Source: Chania multitudinisentens RB-25 (GTDB taxonomy: Bacteria; Pseudomonadota; Gammaproteobacteria; Enterobacterales; Enterobacteriaceae). Taken from it: a DNA stretch of 64,000 nucleotides. Numbering within the stretch: position 1 is the stretch's first letter; each line of letters opens with the position of its first letter. Below, piece by piece: positions 43,868-52,712 of this stretch. The translations under genes were made by a program, and so were the position numbers. The notes below the pieces were generated by a model. That model did not search any database and was not told the DNA's origin. It was given only the letters and a program-made list of their open reading frames with translations. The stretch lies in contig NZ_CP007044.2 of the NCBI RefSeq assembly GCF_000520015.2, forward strand, positions 5,146,001-5,210,000, read 5' to 3'.

Positions 43868-45676
43868 TCATGATTTTTCCTGATACATCGATTCAATTTC
43901 ATTCTGGTAACGCTGTAGGATCACTTTGCGTCGCAGCTTCAACGTGGGCGTCAGTTCTCCCAATTCCATAGAAAATGCAGCGGGCAACAGAGTAAACTTT
44001 TTCACCTGTTCAAATAGCGCCAGCTCTTTTTGCCTGTCACGTAATCTGTTTTCAAACATTTCAATAATGTGGCTATTGCGCAGCAGTTCAAGCCGATCCT
44101 GATACTTCAAGTTAATCGATTTGGCATACTCTTCCAGCAACTCAAAACTCGGCACGATCAGCGCAGAAACAAACTTGCGCGCATCGGCAATAATTGCCAC
44201 CTGTTCAATAAAACGATCCTGTGCCAGCGTACCTTCAAGCATTTGTGGTGCAATATATTTACCGCCGGAAGTTTTCATCAGATCTTTCAACCGCTCGGTA
44301 ATAAACAGATTGCCGTCGTCATCAATCATGCCCGCATCACCGGTTTTCAACCAACCATCAGCGGTAAAGGTATTCGCCGTTTCCAACGGTTTGTTGAAAT
44401 AACCACGCATCACGGTCGGCCCGCGCACCTGGATCTCATTCTCGTCGCCGATACGTACTTCCACACCGGGCAACGGTTTGCCGATCGAACCAAAGCGGAA
44501 ATGATGTTCTTCCCAACAAGAAACTGTGGCACAAGTTTCCGTCATGCCATAGCCGTACTTGATGTTAACCCCCATCGCTTCGAAAAACAGGATGACATTG
44601 TCATCCAGTTTGGCTCCAGCCGCTGGCAGAAAACGTACTCGCCCTCCCAGGATTGCACGCAGCTTACTTAGCACCAGCTTATCCGCCCAGCGATGGGAAA
44701 GATCGAACAGTTTACCAAGTGGCCTACCTGCACGTTCCTGCAAAAACTTCCGTTCGCCACAAACCATCGCCCAGTGAAATAAAGCCCGGCGCAACCAAGG
44801 AGCACGCGCCACCTTTTCATGCACCGCACTGAAGATTTTTTCATAAAAACGCGGCACCGCACACATTAGCGTTGGCTGCACCTCAGCCATCGCTTCACGC
44901 ACCCAGTCAGTATTCGGCAGATAGACGTTCTGAGCGCCGGAATGCATGATGAAGAAGCTCCAAGCCCGCTCAAAAACATGCGACATCGGCAAGAAACTGA
45001 GTGAAACGTCCTCTTCCGTTACCGTCAGGCGATCGTCGTGCAGTTGCAGTTGCGCCGCCATATTACGGTAATCCAGCATGACCCCCTTCGGTTCACCGGT
45101 CGTGCCAGAGGTATAGATCAGCGTAAACAGATCTTGCAGCTCTCTATCGGCGATTCTTTCCTGACGTACCGCATCAAAGCGTTCAATATCTACTTCACGT
45201 TCAAAATGGCTCAGATACTGGGCAATCTCGCAACCACGCAGATCAGCTGCGTCATCAAACACAATAATATGGGTAAGTTGCGGGCATACACCACGCAGCG
45301 CAATAGCAGCATCCAGTTGCTCCTGCGCACCCACAAAAACAATGCGAATGTCGGCATCATTGAGGATAAAAGCGGCCTGTGCTGCGGTGTTGGTTGCATA
45401 CAATGGCACACTGACAGCACGTAGTTGCAGAATGGCCAGATCGGCCAGCGACCAAGCCATACAATTATTGGCAAAGATTGCAATACGCTCCTGCACATCA
45501 ACATTCAGTGCCAGAAGCCCACTGGCAATATGATTCACATGAGTATCCACCTGTGACCAGGTCAATTGCGTCTCACCCTGAGGAGACCACTGGCGAAAGG
45601 CAATGCAGCCAGCGCGCTGGACGATTTGATGCTGTATACGTTGGGTCAGATGGTATTGCTGTAAATTGTTGGTCAT
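43868..45676 (-). CDS. AMP-dependent long-chain acyl-CoA synthetase family protein
   Basis: A 602-residue adenylate-forming enzyme of the FAA1-like group (COG1022): it should activate a fatty acid with ATP and join it to CoA. AMP/P-loop YTSGTTGEPKGVMLDYRNM near 190; LPMSHVFERAWSF near 233; YGYGMTETCATVSCWEEHH near 377; GWLKTGDAGMIDDDGNLFITERLKDLMKTSGGKYIAP near 445-480; catalytic Lys in LTPTLKLRRKVI near 580. It lacks membrane segments. It lies between leuO and ilvI, adjacent in E. coli, and is a single gene. Which fatty acid it uses cannot be told from the sequence. Confidence 0.88.
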   Translation of the reverse strand: MTNNLQQYHLTQRIQHQIVQRAGCIAFRQWSPQGETQLTWSQVDTHVNHIASGLLALNVDVQERIAIFANNCMAWSLADLAILQLRAVSVPLYATNTAAQAAFILNDADIRIVFVGAQEQLDAAIALRGVCPQLTHIIVFDDAADLRGCEIAQYLSHFEREVDIERFDAVRQERIADRELQDLFTLIYTSGTTGEPKGVMLDYRNMAAQLQLHDDRLTVTEEDVSLSFLPMSHVFERAWSFFIMHSGAQNVYLPNTDWVREAMAEVQPTLMCAVPRFYEKIFSAVHEKVARAPWLRRALFHWAMVCGERKFLQERAGRPLGKLFDLSHRWADKLVLSKLRAILGGRVRFLPAAGAKLDDNVILFFEAMGVNIKYGYGMTETCATVSCWEEHHFRFGSIGKPLPGVEVRIGDENEIQVRGPTVMRGYFNKPLETANTFTADGWLKTGDAGMIDDDGNLFITERLKDLMKTSGGKYIAPQMLEGTLAQDRFIEQVAIIADARKFVSALIVPSFELLEEYAKSINLKYQDRLELLRNSHIIEMFENRLRDRQKELALFEQVKKFTLLPAAFSMELGELTPTLKLRRKVILQRYQNEIESMYQEKS

Positions 45677-46126
45677 AGCGCTCTATGCCTGAAAATGAGT
45701 CAAATGGTTAGCCATAATGGGATCTGATATCCCCTATCTCAGCTTACACGTGTTTACTTTTTTCCACTCAGTCTATCTACTCTCTATCGCTTGGAAAAGG
45801 GATTTCAGCGTAGAAGTGTGAGCTCAAGTCAAGATTTCTCCTGCTTCATTCTGTGGACTAAAGCATGGCTGGTAAAAAGATTTTATTCCGGGTTAACTCG
45901 AGTAGAAATAAACCAACAAACAGGGATAGGCAAAAACTCCAAACAGAAGATTTAAGGCAGAATATAATTTTATGAAAGAATTTTCTTAATATATTTCTTA
46001 TAAATACAATTAAAAATAGCCACAGAGTTTTCTCGAAAAAAAATACAGGATATTTCTTAATTTAAATGCTATTCAGACTATTAACCCAGCGTAGACATAA
46101 GCACGCCGGGCTAATCAATCTTTCAA
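45677..46126. other. AT-rich gap between leuO and the acyl-CoA synthetase
   Basis: 450 bp without a convincing gene, very AT-rich from 45880 to 46080. A hairpin with arms AACCCAGCGT (46083-46092) and ACGCCGGGCT (46103-46112) lies just after the leuO stop and may be its terminator, though no T-run follows. Confidence 0.45.
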
Positions 46127-47074
46127 TTAACGTAATAATTCTGACTGGCTAAGAACGGATTTCATCCACTGATGGCCTTTGTCACGCTCAGCAGATTCAT
46201 GCCAGGAAAGATAACAGGTGATATTTTTTTCATCCCAAGGTAATGGAATAATTTTTAGCTGTAATGCTTGCACATGCTGCTCAGCAAACCAACGCGGAGT
46301 AATGGCCACCATTTCTGTCATCGCTACGATATTCAATACGCTGAACAGATCGGTGCATTGTTGCATGATGCTCCGCTGTGTCACTTCTTCGATATAATAA
46401 GGCTTGCTGAAGGAACAGAAACGTTCTAATGAGATAACCGCATGCTGCTCAGCCAGCATTTGTTCTTGAGTAACACGATCCCCTAACCGCGGGTGTGACT
46501 GCGCTGCCACCAGGCTCAGTTCATCCTCAAATAAGGCAACATTTCGAAACTCAAGCTGCTCAAAGCAGGTATAGCCAATAACAAATTCAGTTTCCTGATA
46601 ACGCAGTTGGTGCTCAATGTTATCGTTCAGATAGGACTTGGTCTGCAAACGTACATAAGGTGCCATATTCTTGACATTATTGATTATCTTTGCAGTCAGG
46701 CGGATATCCAACGGGCTACAGATAGAAAACGTGAAAGTACGTTCACTGCTCAGGGCATCAAATCCCGCACCAGGCAGCTCATTCTGTACCAGTTGCAGTG
46801 CTTGGCGTACTGGTCCGAAAAGCTGGCGCGCACGCATGGTTGGTTGAATGCCTCGGCCAAAACGCACAAATAGCTCATCATTAAACATGATTTTCAAACG
46901 CGCGACAGCATTACTCACCGCTGGCTGAGACATACCCAGCGAATTGGCAGCCCGAGTAATATTCTGCATCTGCATGACTGCATCAAAGACAGTCAGTAAA
47001 TTAAGATCCACGCTGCGCAAATGAATATCGCCATTTTCTTTTTCCAAGACAGTTCCTGAATTATATTCAGACAT
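46127..47074 (-). CDS. leuO: LysR-type transcriptional regulator LeuO
   Basis: LeuO is a global LysR-type regulator and H-NS antagonist. The product has 315 residues (E. coli 314). HTH near 22-60: VDLNLLTVFDAVMQMQNITRAANSLGMSQPAVSNAVARLK, then FVRFGRGIQPTMRARQLFG. The C-terminal effector domain ends CYLSWHESAERDKGHQWM, closely like E. coli. The ATG at 47074 is behind GGAG; the frame is open 19 codons further. Divergent from leuLABCD across a 727-bp AT-rich region, the normal setting. Confidence 0.94.
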   Translation of the reverse strand: MSEYNSGTVLEKENGDIHLRSVDLNLLTVFDAVMQMQNITRAANSLGMSQPAVSNAVARLKIMFNDELFVRFGRGIQPTMRARQLFGPVRQALQLVQNELPGAGFDALSSERTFTFSICSPLDIRLTAKIINNVKNMAPYVRLQTKSYLNDNIEHQLRYQETEFVIGYTCFEQLEFRNVALFEDELSLVAAQSHPRLGDRVTQEQMLAEQHAVISLERFCSFSKPYYIEEVTQRSIMQQCTDLFSVLNIVAMTEMVAITPRWFAEQHVQALQLKIIPLPWDEKNITCYLSWHESAERDKGHQWMKSVLSQSELLR

Positions 47075-47733
47075 ATCTAACTCCACTAAGTCCCATGTAG
47101 ATAATTCCGCCAGCGCGCAGGGGTATATCATGTTAAAAATAACATTTAAGTTATTCCTACACTGCGGAATTAGTTATCCCTATTGACTATCCACTCAGGA
47201 TAACAATCGAGCATCATCCTATAAAAATATGGCACAACGGCTAATATTAATGCTTTGTACGTAACATCCGATACATCTGATTCAGAAAGCATCGGCGGTA
47301 TACAAACAAGTTGGCAGTATTTCGCGCTTAGACTAATAGATATCAAGTCAGTATCCATAATCCTATTGAATCAGACCATAAAACGGGATGAGGGACAACA
47401 AAGAGCGTCTAAAACAGGTCTGTTTAGTGTGACTTCATTGCTTTTGACAGGTCAGCATTCTAAATTCAATACATAAAAAGAATTTATCAATAAGAAATCA
47501 TTCACACTCAAAATACTACCTCATACCACTCTCTCCCTTGTACTTCCTCACTTTTTCACCCCATGAATTTTAACTGAGCAATATGTAGAATCAATGCACT
47601 AGCACAACATTCCTGTCGTTTATGCTACAAAACTCGCAAAAAGACATTTTCTTTGCCCCTCAACCCATTCTTCATTTACCACATAAGTACGCTTATCTAA
47701 GGTATGAACAATCATCCGGTTATCAATCAAATG
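47075..47733. other. leuO-leuL divergent regulatory region
   Basis: About 660 bp, AT-rich and without a convincing gene; two short reading frames here (about 62 and 73 codons) have no ribosome binding site or recognisable sequence. In E. coli this interval binds H-NS and LeuO and couples the two promoters; the same is likely here. Confidence 0.55.
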
Positions 47734-47762
47734 TTGACATCGCACCGCCAATAAAGTATCAA
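47734..47762 (+). promoter_or_regulatory. leu operon promoter
   Basis: TTGACA (47734-47739), 17-bp spacer, TATCAA (47757-47762), about 30 bp before the leader peptide ATG. The -35 is consensus and matches the E. coli leu promoter -35. Confidence 0.7.
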
Positions 47763-47800
47763 ATTAGGCAACGAAAACATTTTCAGAGAAGCTGACCATA

Positions 47801-47884
47801 ATGATCCGTACTCAACGTCTACTAGGCCTACTACTTAACGCATCTTTATTGCGCGGTATGTTGGTGGACAGAGTTCAGAGCTGA
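47801..47884 (+). CDS. leuL: leu operon leader peptide
   Basis: A 27-residue leader peptide, MIRTQRLLGLLLNASLLRGM and seven more residues. Eight residues are leucine, and the first four use the rare codon CTA (CTA CTA GGC CTA CTA CTT). Ribosome stalling at these codons when leucyl-tRNA is low should favour an antiterminator over the attenuator that follows. E. coli LeuL has 28 residues with the same GLLLLNAS-like core. Confidence 0.92.
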   Translation: MIRTQRLLGLLLNASLLRGMLVDRVQS

Positions 47885-47904
47885 TTCAGCCCATCAATCA
47901 TCAG

Positions 47905-47932
47905 ACCCGCGCTACTGCGCGGGTTTTTTTTT
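47905..47932 (+). terminator. leu operon attenuator
   Basis: ACCCGCGC (47905-47912), 4-nt loop, GCGCGGGT (47917-47924), then nine T residues in a row. It lies 20 bases after leuL and 40 before leuA. Confidence 0.93.
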
Positions 47933-47972
47933 GCCCGCTTAGCGTGAAACACACTCGATAGGGAACAATCCA

Positions 47973-49547
47973 ATGAGCCAACAAGTTATTATTTTCGATA
48001 CCACATTGCGTGATGGTGAGCAGGCCTTGCAGGCCAGTCTGAGTGTGAAAGAAAAAATTCAGATCGCCATGGCGCTGGAAAGAATGGGGGTCGATGTGAT
48101 GGAAGTCGGTTTCCCGGTTTCTTCCCCAGGGGATTTTGAGTCCGTACAAACCATCGCACGCCAGATCAAAAACAGCCGGGTTTGTGGCCTGGCCCGCTGT
48201 GTAGACCATGATATTGACGTTGCCGCCGAAGCGCTGCGCGTAGCCGAAGCTTTCCGCATTCATGTGTTTTTGGCCACTTCCACCCTGCACATTGAATCAA
48301 AATTAAAACGTTCCTTTGATGAAGTGCTGGAAATGGCCGTGCGTTCTGTGAAACGAGCACGCAACTACACTGATGATGTCGAATTCTCTTGCGAAGATGC
48401 AGGCCGTACACCAATTGATAACCTGTGTCGCGTCGTGGAAGCCGCCATCAACGCCGGAGCCACTACCATCAACATCCCTGATACTGTCGGTTACACTACG
48501 CCAAACCAATTCGGCGGCATTATCACCACTTTGTACAACCGTGTACCTAACATTGATAAAGCTATTATTTCCGTTCATTGCCACGACGATCTGGGAATGG
48601 CAGTGGGTAACTCCATCGCCGCAGTACAGGCCGGCGCCCGCCAGGTAGAAGGCACATTAAACGGTATCGGGGAACGCGCGGGTAACTGTTCATTGGAAGA
48701 AGTGATCATGGCGATCAAAGTTCGCCAGGATATTATGAATGTGCATACCAATATCAACCATCAGGAGATTTACCGCACCAGCCAATTGGTCAGCCAGCTG
48801 TGTAATATGCCCATTCCGGCCAACAAGGCCATCGTCGGTTCCAATGCGTTTGCTCACTCTTCCGGTATCCATCAGGACGGCGTGCTGAAGAACCGTGAGA
48901 ACTACGAAATCATGACTCCGCAAACTATCGGCCTGAAGGATGTGCAGTTAAACCTGACTTCACGCTCTGGCCGTGCAGCGGTAAAACACCGTATGGAAGA
49001 GATGGGCTACAAAGAGCAGGATTACAATCTGGACGTTCTGTATGCTGCCTTCTTGAAGCTGGCCGACAAAAAAGGTCAGGTATTCGATTACGATCTGGAA
49101 GCTCTGGCCTTCATCAATAAGCAACAGGAAGAACCCGAGCATTTCAGCCTGGATTACTTCAGCGTACAATCTGGTAGCAGTATTATGGCTACTGCCTCAG
49201 TCAAATTGATTTGTGGTAATGAAGAAAAAGCCGAGGCAGCAACCGGTAACGGCCCGGTGGATGCGGTTTATCAAGCCATCAACCGTATTACCGAATACCC
49301 GATCGAACTGGTGAAATACCAGTTGACCGCCAAAGGCCAGGGCCGCGACGCACTCGGCCAGGTTGATATCGTCGTGTCTTACCAAGGCCGCCGCTTCCAT
49401 GGCGTGGGTCTGGCAACTGACATTGTTGAATCTTCCGCCAAGGCAATGATTCACGTATTAAATAATATCTGGCGCTCACAGCAGGTAGAAAAAGAAAAGC
49501 AGCGTCTGCAACAAACCAAACAGCAAAATAATCAGGAAACGGTGTGA
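47973..49547 (+). CDS. leuA: 2-isopropylmalate synthase
   Basis: LeuA condenses acetyl-CoA with 2-oxoisovalerate, the first leucine-specific step, and is inhibited by leucine. The product has 524 residues (E. coli 523). Metal-binding Asp in IIFDTTLRDGEQALQASLS near 8-26, HxH in ISVHCHDDLGMAVGNSIAA near 200, and NGIGERAGNCSLEEVIMA near 230. A C-terminal allosteric domain follows (SVKLICGNEEKAEAATGNGPVDAVYQ near 410). Confidence 0.98.
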   Translation: MSQQVIIFDTTLRDGEQALQASLSVKEKIQIAMALERMGVDVMEVGFPVSSPGDFESVQTIARQIKNSRVCGLARCVDHDIDVAAEALRVAEAFRIHVFLATSTLHIESKLKRSFDEVLEMAVRSVKRARNYTDDVEFSCEDAGRTPIDNLCRVVEAAINAGATTINIPDTVGYTTPNQFGGIITTLYNRVPNIDKAIISVHCHDDLGMAVGNSIAAVQAGARQVEGTLNGIGERAGNCSLEEVIMAIKVRQDIMNVHTNINHQEIYRTSQLVSQLCNMPIPANKAIVGSNAFAHSSGIHQDGVLKNRENYEIMTPQTIGLKDVQLNLTSRSGRAAVKHRMEEMGYKEQDYNLDVLYAAFLKLADKKGQVFDYDLEALAFINKQQEEPEHFSLDYFSVQSGSSIMATASVKLICGNEEKAEAATGNGPVDAVYQAINRITEYPIELVKYQLTAKGQGRDALGQVDIVVSYQGRRFHGVGLATDIVESSAKAMIHVLNNIWRSQQVEKEKQRLQQTKQQNNQETV

Positions 49548-49549
49548 AC

Positions 49550-50641
49550 ATGACGAAGACTTACCATATTGCCGTCTTGCCCGGAGATGGCATCGGCCCA
49601 GAAGTAATGGCCCAGGCACACAAAGTGTTGGACGCGGTTCGCCAGCGCTTTGGTATCCGCATCTCCACCAGCGAATATGATGTTGGTGGTATTGCCATCG
49701 ATCGCCACGGTACTCCACTGCCTGCGGCTACCGTCGCGGGTTGTGAACAGGCTGATGCCATTCTGTTCGGTTCGGTCGGCGGCCCCAAATGGGAACATCT
49801 GCCACCCGCAGAACAACCTGAACGTGGCGCGCTGCTGCCGTTGCGTAAGCACTTCAAACTGTTCAGCAACCTGCGCCCAGCGCGGTTGTATCAGGGGTTG
49901 GAAGATTTCTGCCCACTGCGCGCCGATATCGCCGCCCGCGGCTTCGATATCCTGTGTGTCCGTGAACTGACCGGCGGTATTTACTTCGGCCAGCCGAAAG
50001 GCCGTGAAGGCCAGGGCATGCACGAACGTGCTTTCGATACCGAGGTGTATCACCGTTTTGAAATCGAGCGTATTGCTCATATTGCGTTTGAGTCCGCCCG
50101 CAAACGCCGTGGCAAAGTCACGTCCATCGATAAAGCCAACGTGCTGCAAAGTTCGATTCTGTGGCGTGAAGTGGTTAATCAGGTTGCCAAGGATTATCCA
50201 GATGTGTCGCTGTCGCACATGTATATCGATAACGCCACCATGCAGTTGATCAAAGATCCATCCCAGTTCGATGTGCTGCTGTGTTCCAACCTGTTTGGCG
50301 ACATTCTGTCTGATGAGTGTGCAATGATCACCGGCTCAATGGGCATGTTGCCTTCTGCCAGCCTGAACGAACAAGGCTTTGGCCTGTATGAACCCGCTGG
50401 TGGTTCAGCGCCAGACATCGCAGGCAAAGGCATTGCCAACCCGATTGCACAAATTCTGTCAGCCACACTGCTGCTGCGCTACAGCCTGGGCGCAGATGAA
50501 GCCGCAGATGCGATTGAGCGCGCCATCAACCAAGCGTTGGAACAGGGCTACCGTACCGCCGATTTGGCTGGCGCTGGCAAAGCAATCAGCACCGATGAAA
50601 TGGGGGATATCATCGCCCGCTTCGTGGTTCAGGGGGCATAA
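49550..50641 (+). CDS. leuB: 3-isopropylmalate dehydrogenase
   Basis: LeuB oxidises and decarboxylates 3-isopropylmalate with NAD+. The product has 363 residues, as in E. coli. N-terminal IAVLPGDGIGPEVM; substrate loop NLRPARLYQGLEDFCPLR near 100; Lys in SIDKANVLQSSILWREV near 195; Mg site LLCSNLFGDILSDECAMITGS near 243; LYEPAGGSAPDIAGKGIANP near 285. ATG at 49550 is two bases after the leuA stop; a GTG overlapping leuA is two codons upstream. Confidence 0.98.
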   Translation: MTKTYHIAVLPGDGIGPEVMAQAHKVLDAVRQRFGIRISTSEYDVGGIAIDRHGTPLPAATVAGCEQADAILFGSVGGPKWEHLPPAEQPERGALLPLRKHFKLFSNLRPARLYQGLEDFCPLRADIAARGFDILCVRELTGGIYFGQPKGREGQGMHERAFDTEVYHRFEIERIAHIAFESARKRRGKVTSIDKANVLQSSILWREVVNQVAKDYPDVSLSHMYIDNATMQLIKDPSQFDVLLCSNLFGDILSDECAMITGSMGMLPSASLNEQGFGLYEPAGGSAPDIAGKGIANPIAQILSATLLLRYSLGADEAADAIERAINQALEQGYRTADLAGAGKAISTDEMGDIIARFVVQGA

Positions 50642-50644
50642 ATC

Positions 50645-52045
50645 ATGGCCAAGACCTTATATCAGAAATTGTACGATGCCCACGTAGTGCATGAAGCACC
50701 GAACGAAACGCCGCTGCTGTACATTGACCGCCATCTGGTGCATGAAGTCACCTCTCCACAGGCCTTCGACGGCTTACGTGCAATGGGGCGTAAAGTGCGG
50801 CAACCAGGCAAAACCTTTGCCACCATGGATCACAACGTTTCAACTCAAACCAAAGACATCAACGCCAGCGGTGAAATGGCCCGCATTCAGATGCAGGAGC
50901 TGATCAAAAACTGTGCGGAGTTTGGTGTCTCGCTGTATGACCTGAATCACCCCTTTCAGGGCATTGTGCACGTTATCGGCCCAGAGCAAGGCATGACGCT
51001 GCCAGGCATGACCATTGTCTGTGGTGATTCCCATACCGCCACTCACGGCGCATTCGGTTCACTGGCCTTCGGTATCGGCACGTCGGAAGTTGAACACGTG
51101 TTGGCAACCCAAACGCTGAAACAGGGCCGTGCCAAAACCATGAAGATTGAAGTGACTGGCGATGCCGCCGAAGGCATCACCGCCAAAGACATCGTGCTGG
51201 CGATCATCGGTAAAACCGGCAGTGCGGGCGGTACTGGCCACGTCGTGGAATTCTGCGGTAAAGCGATCGAAGCGTTGAGCATGGAAGGCCGCATGACGCT
51301 GTGCAACATGGCGATTGAAATGGGGGCCAAAGCGGGCCTGGTGGCACCGGACGATACTACCTTTAATTACCTGCAAGGCCGCCAATTCGCGCCAACCGGG
51401 GCCAACTGGGAACAAGCGGTAGCCTACTGGCGCACGCTGAAATCCGATGCCGATGCCAAGTTCGATACCGTCGTCACCCTGCGCGCTGAAGATATCGCAC
51501 CACAGGTCACCTGGGGCACCAACCCAGGCCAGGTTATCGCCGTTAATCAGGTGATTCCGGCTCCAGAATCCTTCAGCGATCCGGTTGAACGCGCCTCTGC
51601 CGAAAAAGCCTTGGCCTATATGGACCTGAAACCCGGTATCAAACTGACCGAGGTCGCGATCGATAAAGTCTTTATCGGCTCCTGCACCAACTCACGTATC
51701 GAAGATCTGCGTGCGGCGGCAGCGATCGCCAAAGGGCGTAAAGTCGCCAGCGGTGTACAAGCGATTGTGGTGCCAGGCTCTGGCCCGGTGAAAGCCCAGG
51801 CAGAAGCCGAAGGGTTGGACAAAATCTTTATCGAAGCGGGTTTTGAATGGCGCCTGCCGGGTTGTTCTATGTGCCTGGCGATGAACAATGATCGCTTGAA
51901 CCCAGGCGAACGCTGCGCATCCACCAGCAACCGTAACTTCGAAGGGCGCCAGGGCCGTGGTGGGCGTACCCATCTGCTCAGCCCGGCAATGGCCGCCGCC
52001 GCCGCCGTCACTGGTCATTTCGCCGATATTCGTGAACTGCATTAA
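50645..52045 (+). CDS. leuC: 3-isopropylmalate dehydratase large subunit
   Basis: LeuC, with LeuD, isomerises 2-isopropylmalate to 3-isopropylmalate using a 4Fe-4S cluster. The product has 466 residues, as in E. coli. Cluster cysteines: IGSCTNSRIEDL (near 347) and LPGCSMCLAMNND (near 407 and 410). Substrate segments TIVCGDSHTATHGAFGS near 125 and GRQGRGGRTHLLSPAMAAAAAV near 435. Three bases after leuB. Confidence 0.98.
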   Translation: MAKTLYQKLYDAHVVHEAPNETPLLYIDRHLVHEVTSPQAFDGLRAMGRKVRQPGKTFATMDHNVSTQTKDINASGEMARIQMQELIKNCAEFGVSLYDLNHPFQGIVHVIGPEQGMTLPGMTIVCGDSHTATHGAFGSLAFGIGTSEVEHVLATQTLKQGRAKTMKIEVTGDAAEGITAKDIVLAIIGKTGSAGGTGHVVEFCGKAIEALSMEGRMTLCNMAIEMGAKAGLVAPDDTTFNYLQGRQFAPTGANWEQAVAYWRTLKSDADAKFDTVVTLRAEDIAPQVTWGTNPGQVIAVNQVIPAPESFSDPVERASAEKALAYMDLKPGIKLTEVAIDKVFIGSCTNSRIEDLRAAAAIAKGRKVASGVQAIVVPGSGPVKAQAEAEGLDKIFIEAGFEWRLPGCSMCLAMNNDRLNPGERCASTSNRNFEGRQGRGGRTHLLSPAMAAAAAVTGHFADIRELH

Positions 52046-52056
52046 GGAGCACTACC

Positions 52057-52659
52057 GTGGCTAAATTTACTCAACATACCGGTTTAGTGGTGCCTTTGGA
52101 TGCGGCTAACGTCGATACCGATGCCATTATCCCGAAGCAGTTTTTACAGAAAGTAACGCGTACCGGTTTCGGCCAACACCTGTTCAACGACTGGCGTTTT
52201 CTAGACGATGCCGGCCAGCAGCCTAACCCGGAGTTCATCCTGAACCAACCGCGTTACCAAGGGGCCAGCATCCTGTTGGCACGTGAAAACTTCGGTTGTG
52301 GTTCTTCCCGTGAGCATGCGCCTTGGGCTTTGACCGATTATGGCTTCAAAGTGGTGATTGCACCGAGCTTCGCCGATATCTTCTACGGCAACTCGTTCAA
52401 CAACCAGTTGCTGCCGGTCACTTTAAGCGAACAAGATGTCGATACGCTGTTTAAGCTGGTCGCTGAAAACGAAGGAACTGAGTTTGTAGTGGATCTGGAA
52501 AACCAGACGGTGAATGCCGGGGGCAAAAGCTATCCGTTTGAGATCGACAGCTTCCGCCGCCACTGCATGATAAATGGTTTGGACAGCATCGGGCTGACGC
52601 TGCAACATGAAGCGGCTATCTCGCGCTATGAGGCCCAACAGCCAGCGTTTCTGAACTAA
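52057..52659 (+). CDS. leuD: 3-isopropylmalate dehydratase small subunit
   Basis: LeuD is the swivelling small subunit of isopropylmalate isomerase. The product has 200 residues (E. coli 201). Motifs: LDAANVDTDAIIPKQFLQKV near 14-33, ARENFGCGSSREHAPWALTDYG near 73-94 and PSFADIFYGNSFNNQLLPV near 101. Last gene of the operon; a terminator follows. Confidence 0.98.
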   Translation: MAKFTQHTGLVVPLDAANVDTDAIIPKQFLQKVTRTGFGQHLFNDWRFLDDAGQQPNPEFILNQPRYQGASILLARENFGCGSSREHAPWALTDYGFKVVIAPSFADIFYGNSFNNQLLPVTLSEQDVDTLFKLVAENEGTEFVVDLENQTVNAGGKSYPFEIDSFRRHCMINGLDSIGLTLQHEAAISRYEAQQPAFLN

Positions 52660-52681
52660 GAGTTGCCAACGCAAAACCAGA

Positions 52682-52711
52682 GGGGACGATCATTCGCCCC
52701 CTTTTCTTTTT
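52682..52711. terminator. Terminator after leuD
   Basis: GGGGACGA (52682-52689), 4-nt loop, TCGCCCCC, then TTTTCTTTTT. One A:C mismatch. It also lies at the 3' end of the convergent transporter gene. Confidence 0.78.
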
Positions 52712-52712
52712 A

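Noticed and set aside
47170..47476. Two short frames in the leuO-leuL interval
   Set aside because: No ribosome binding sites, no similarity, and they lie in a known type of AT-rich regulatory region.
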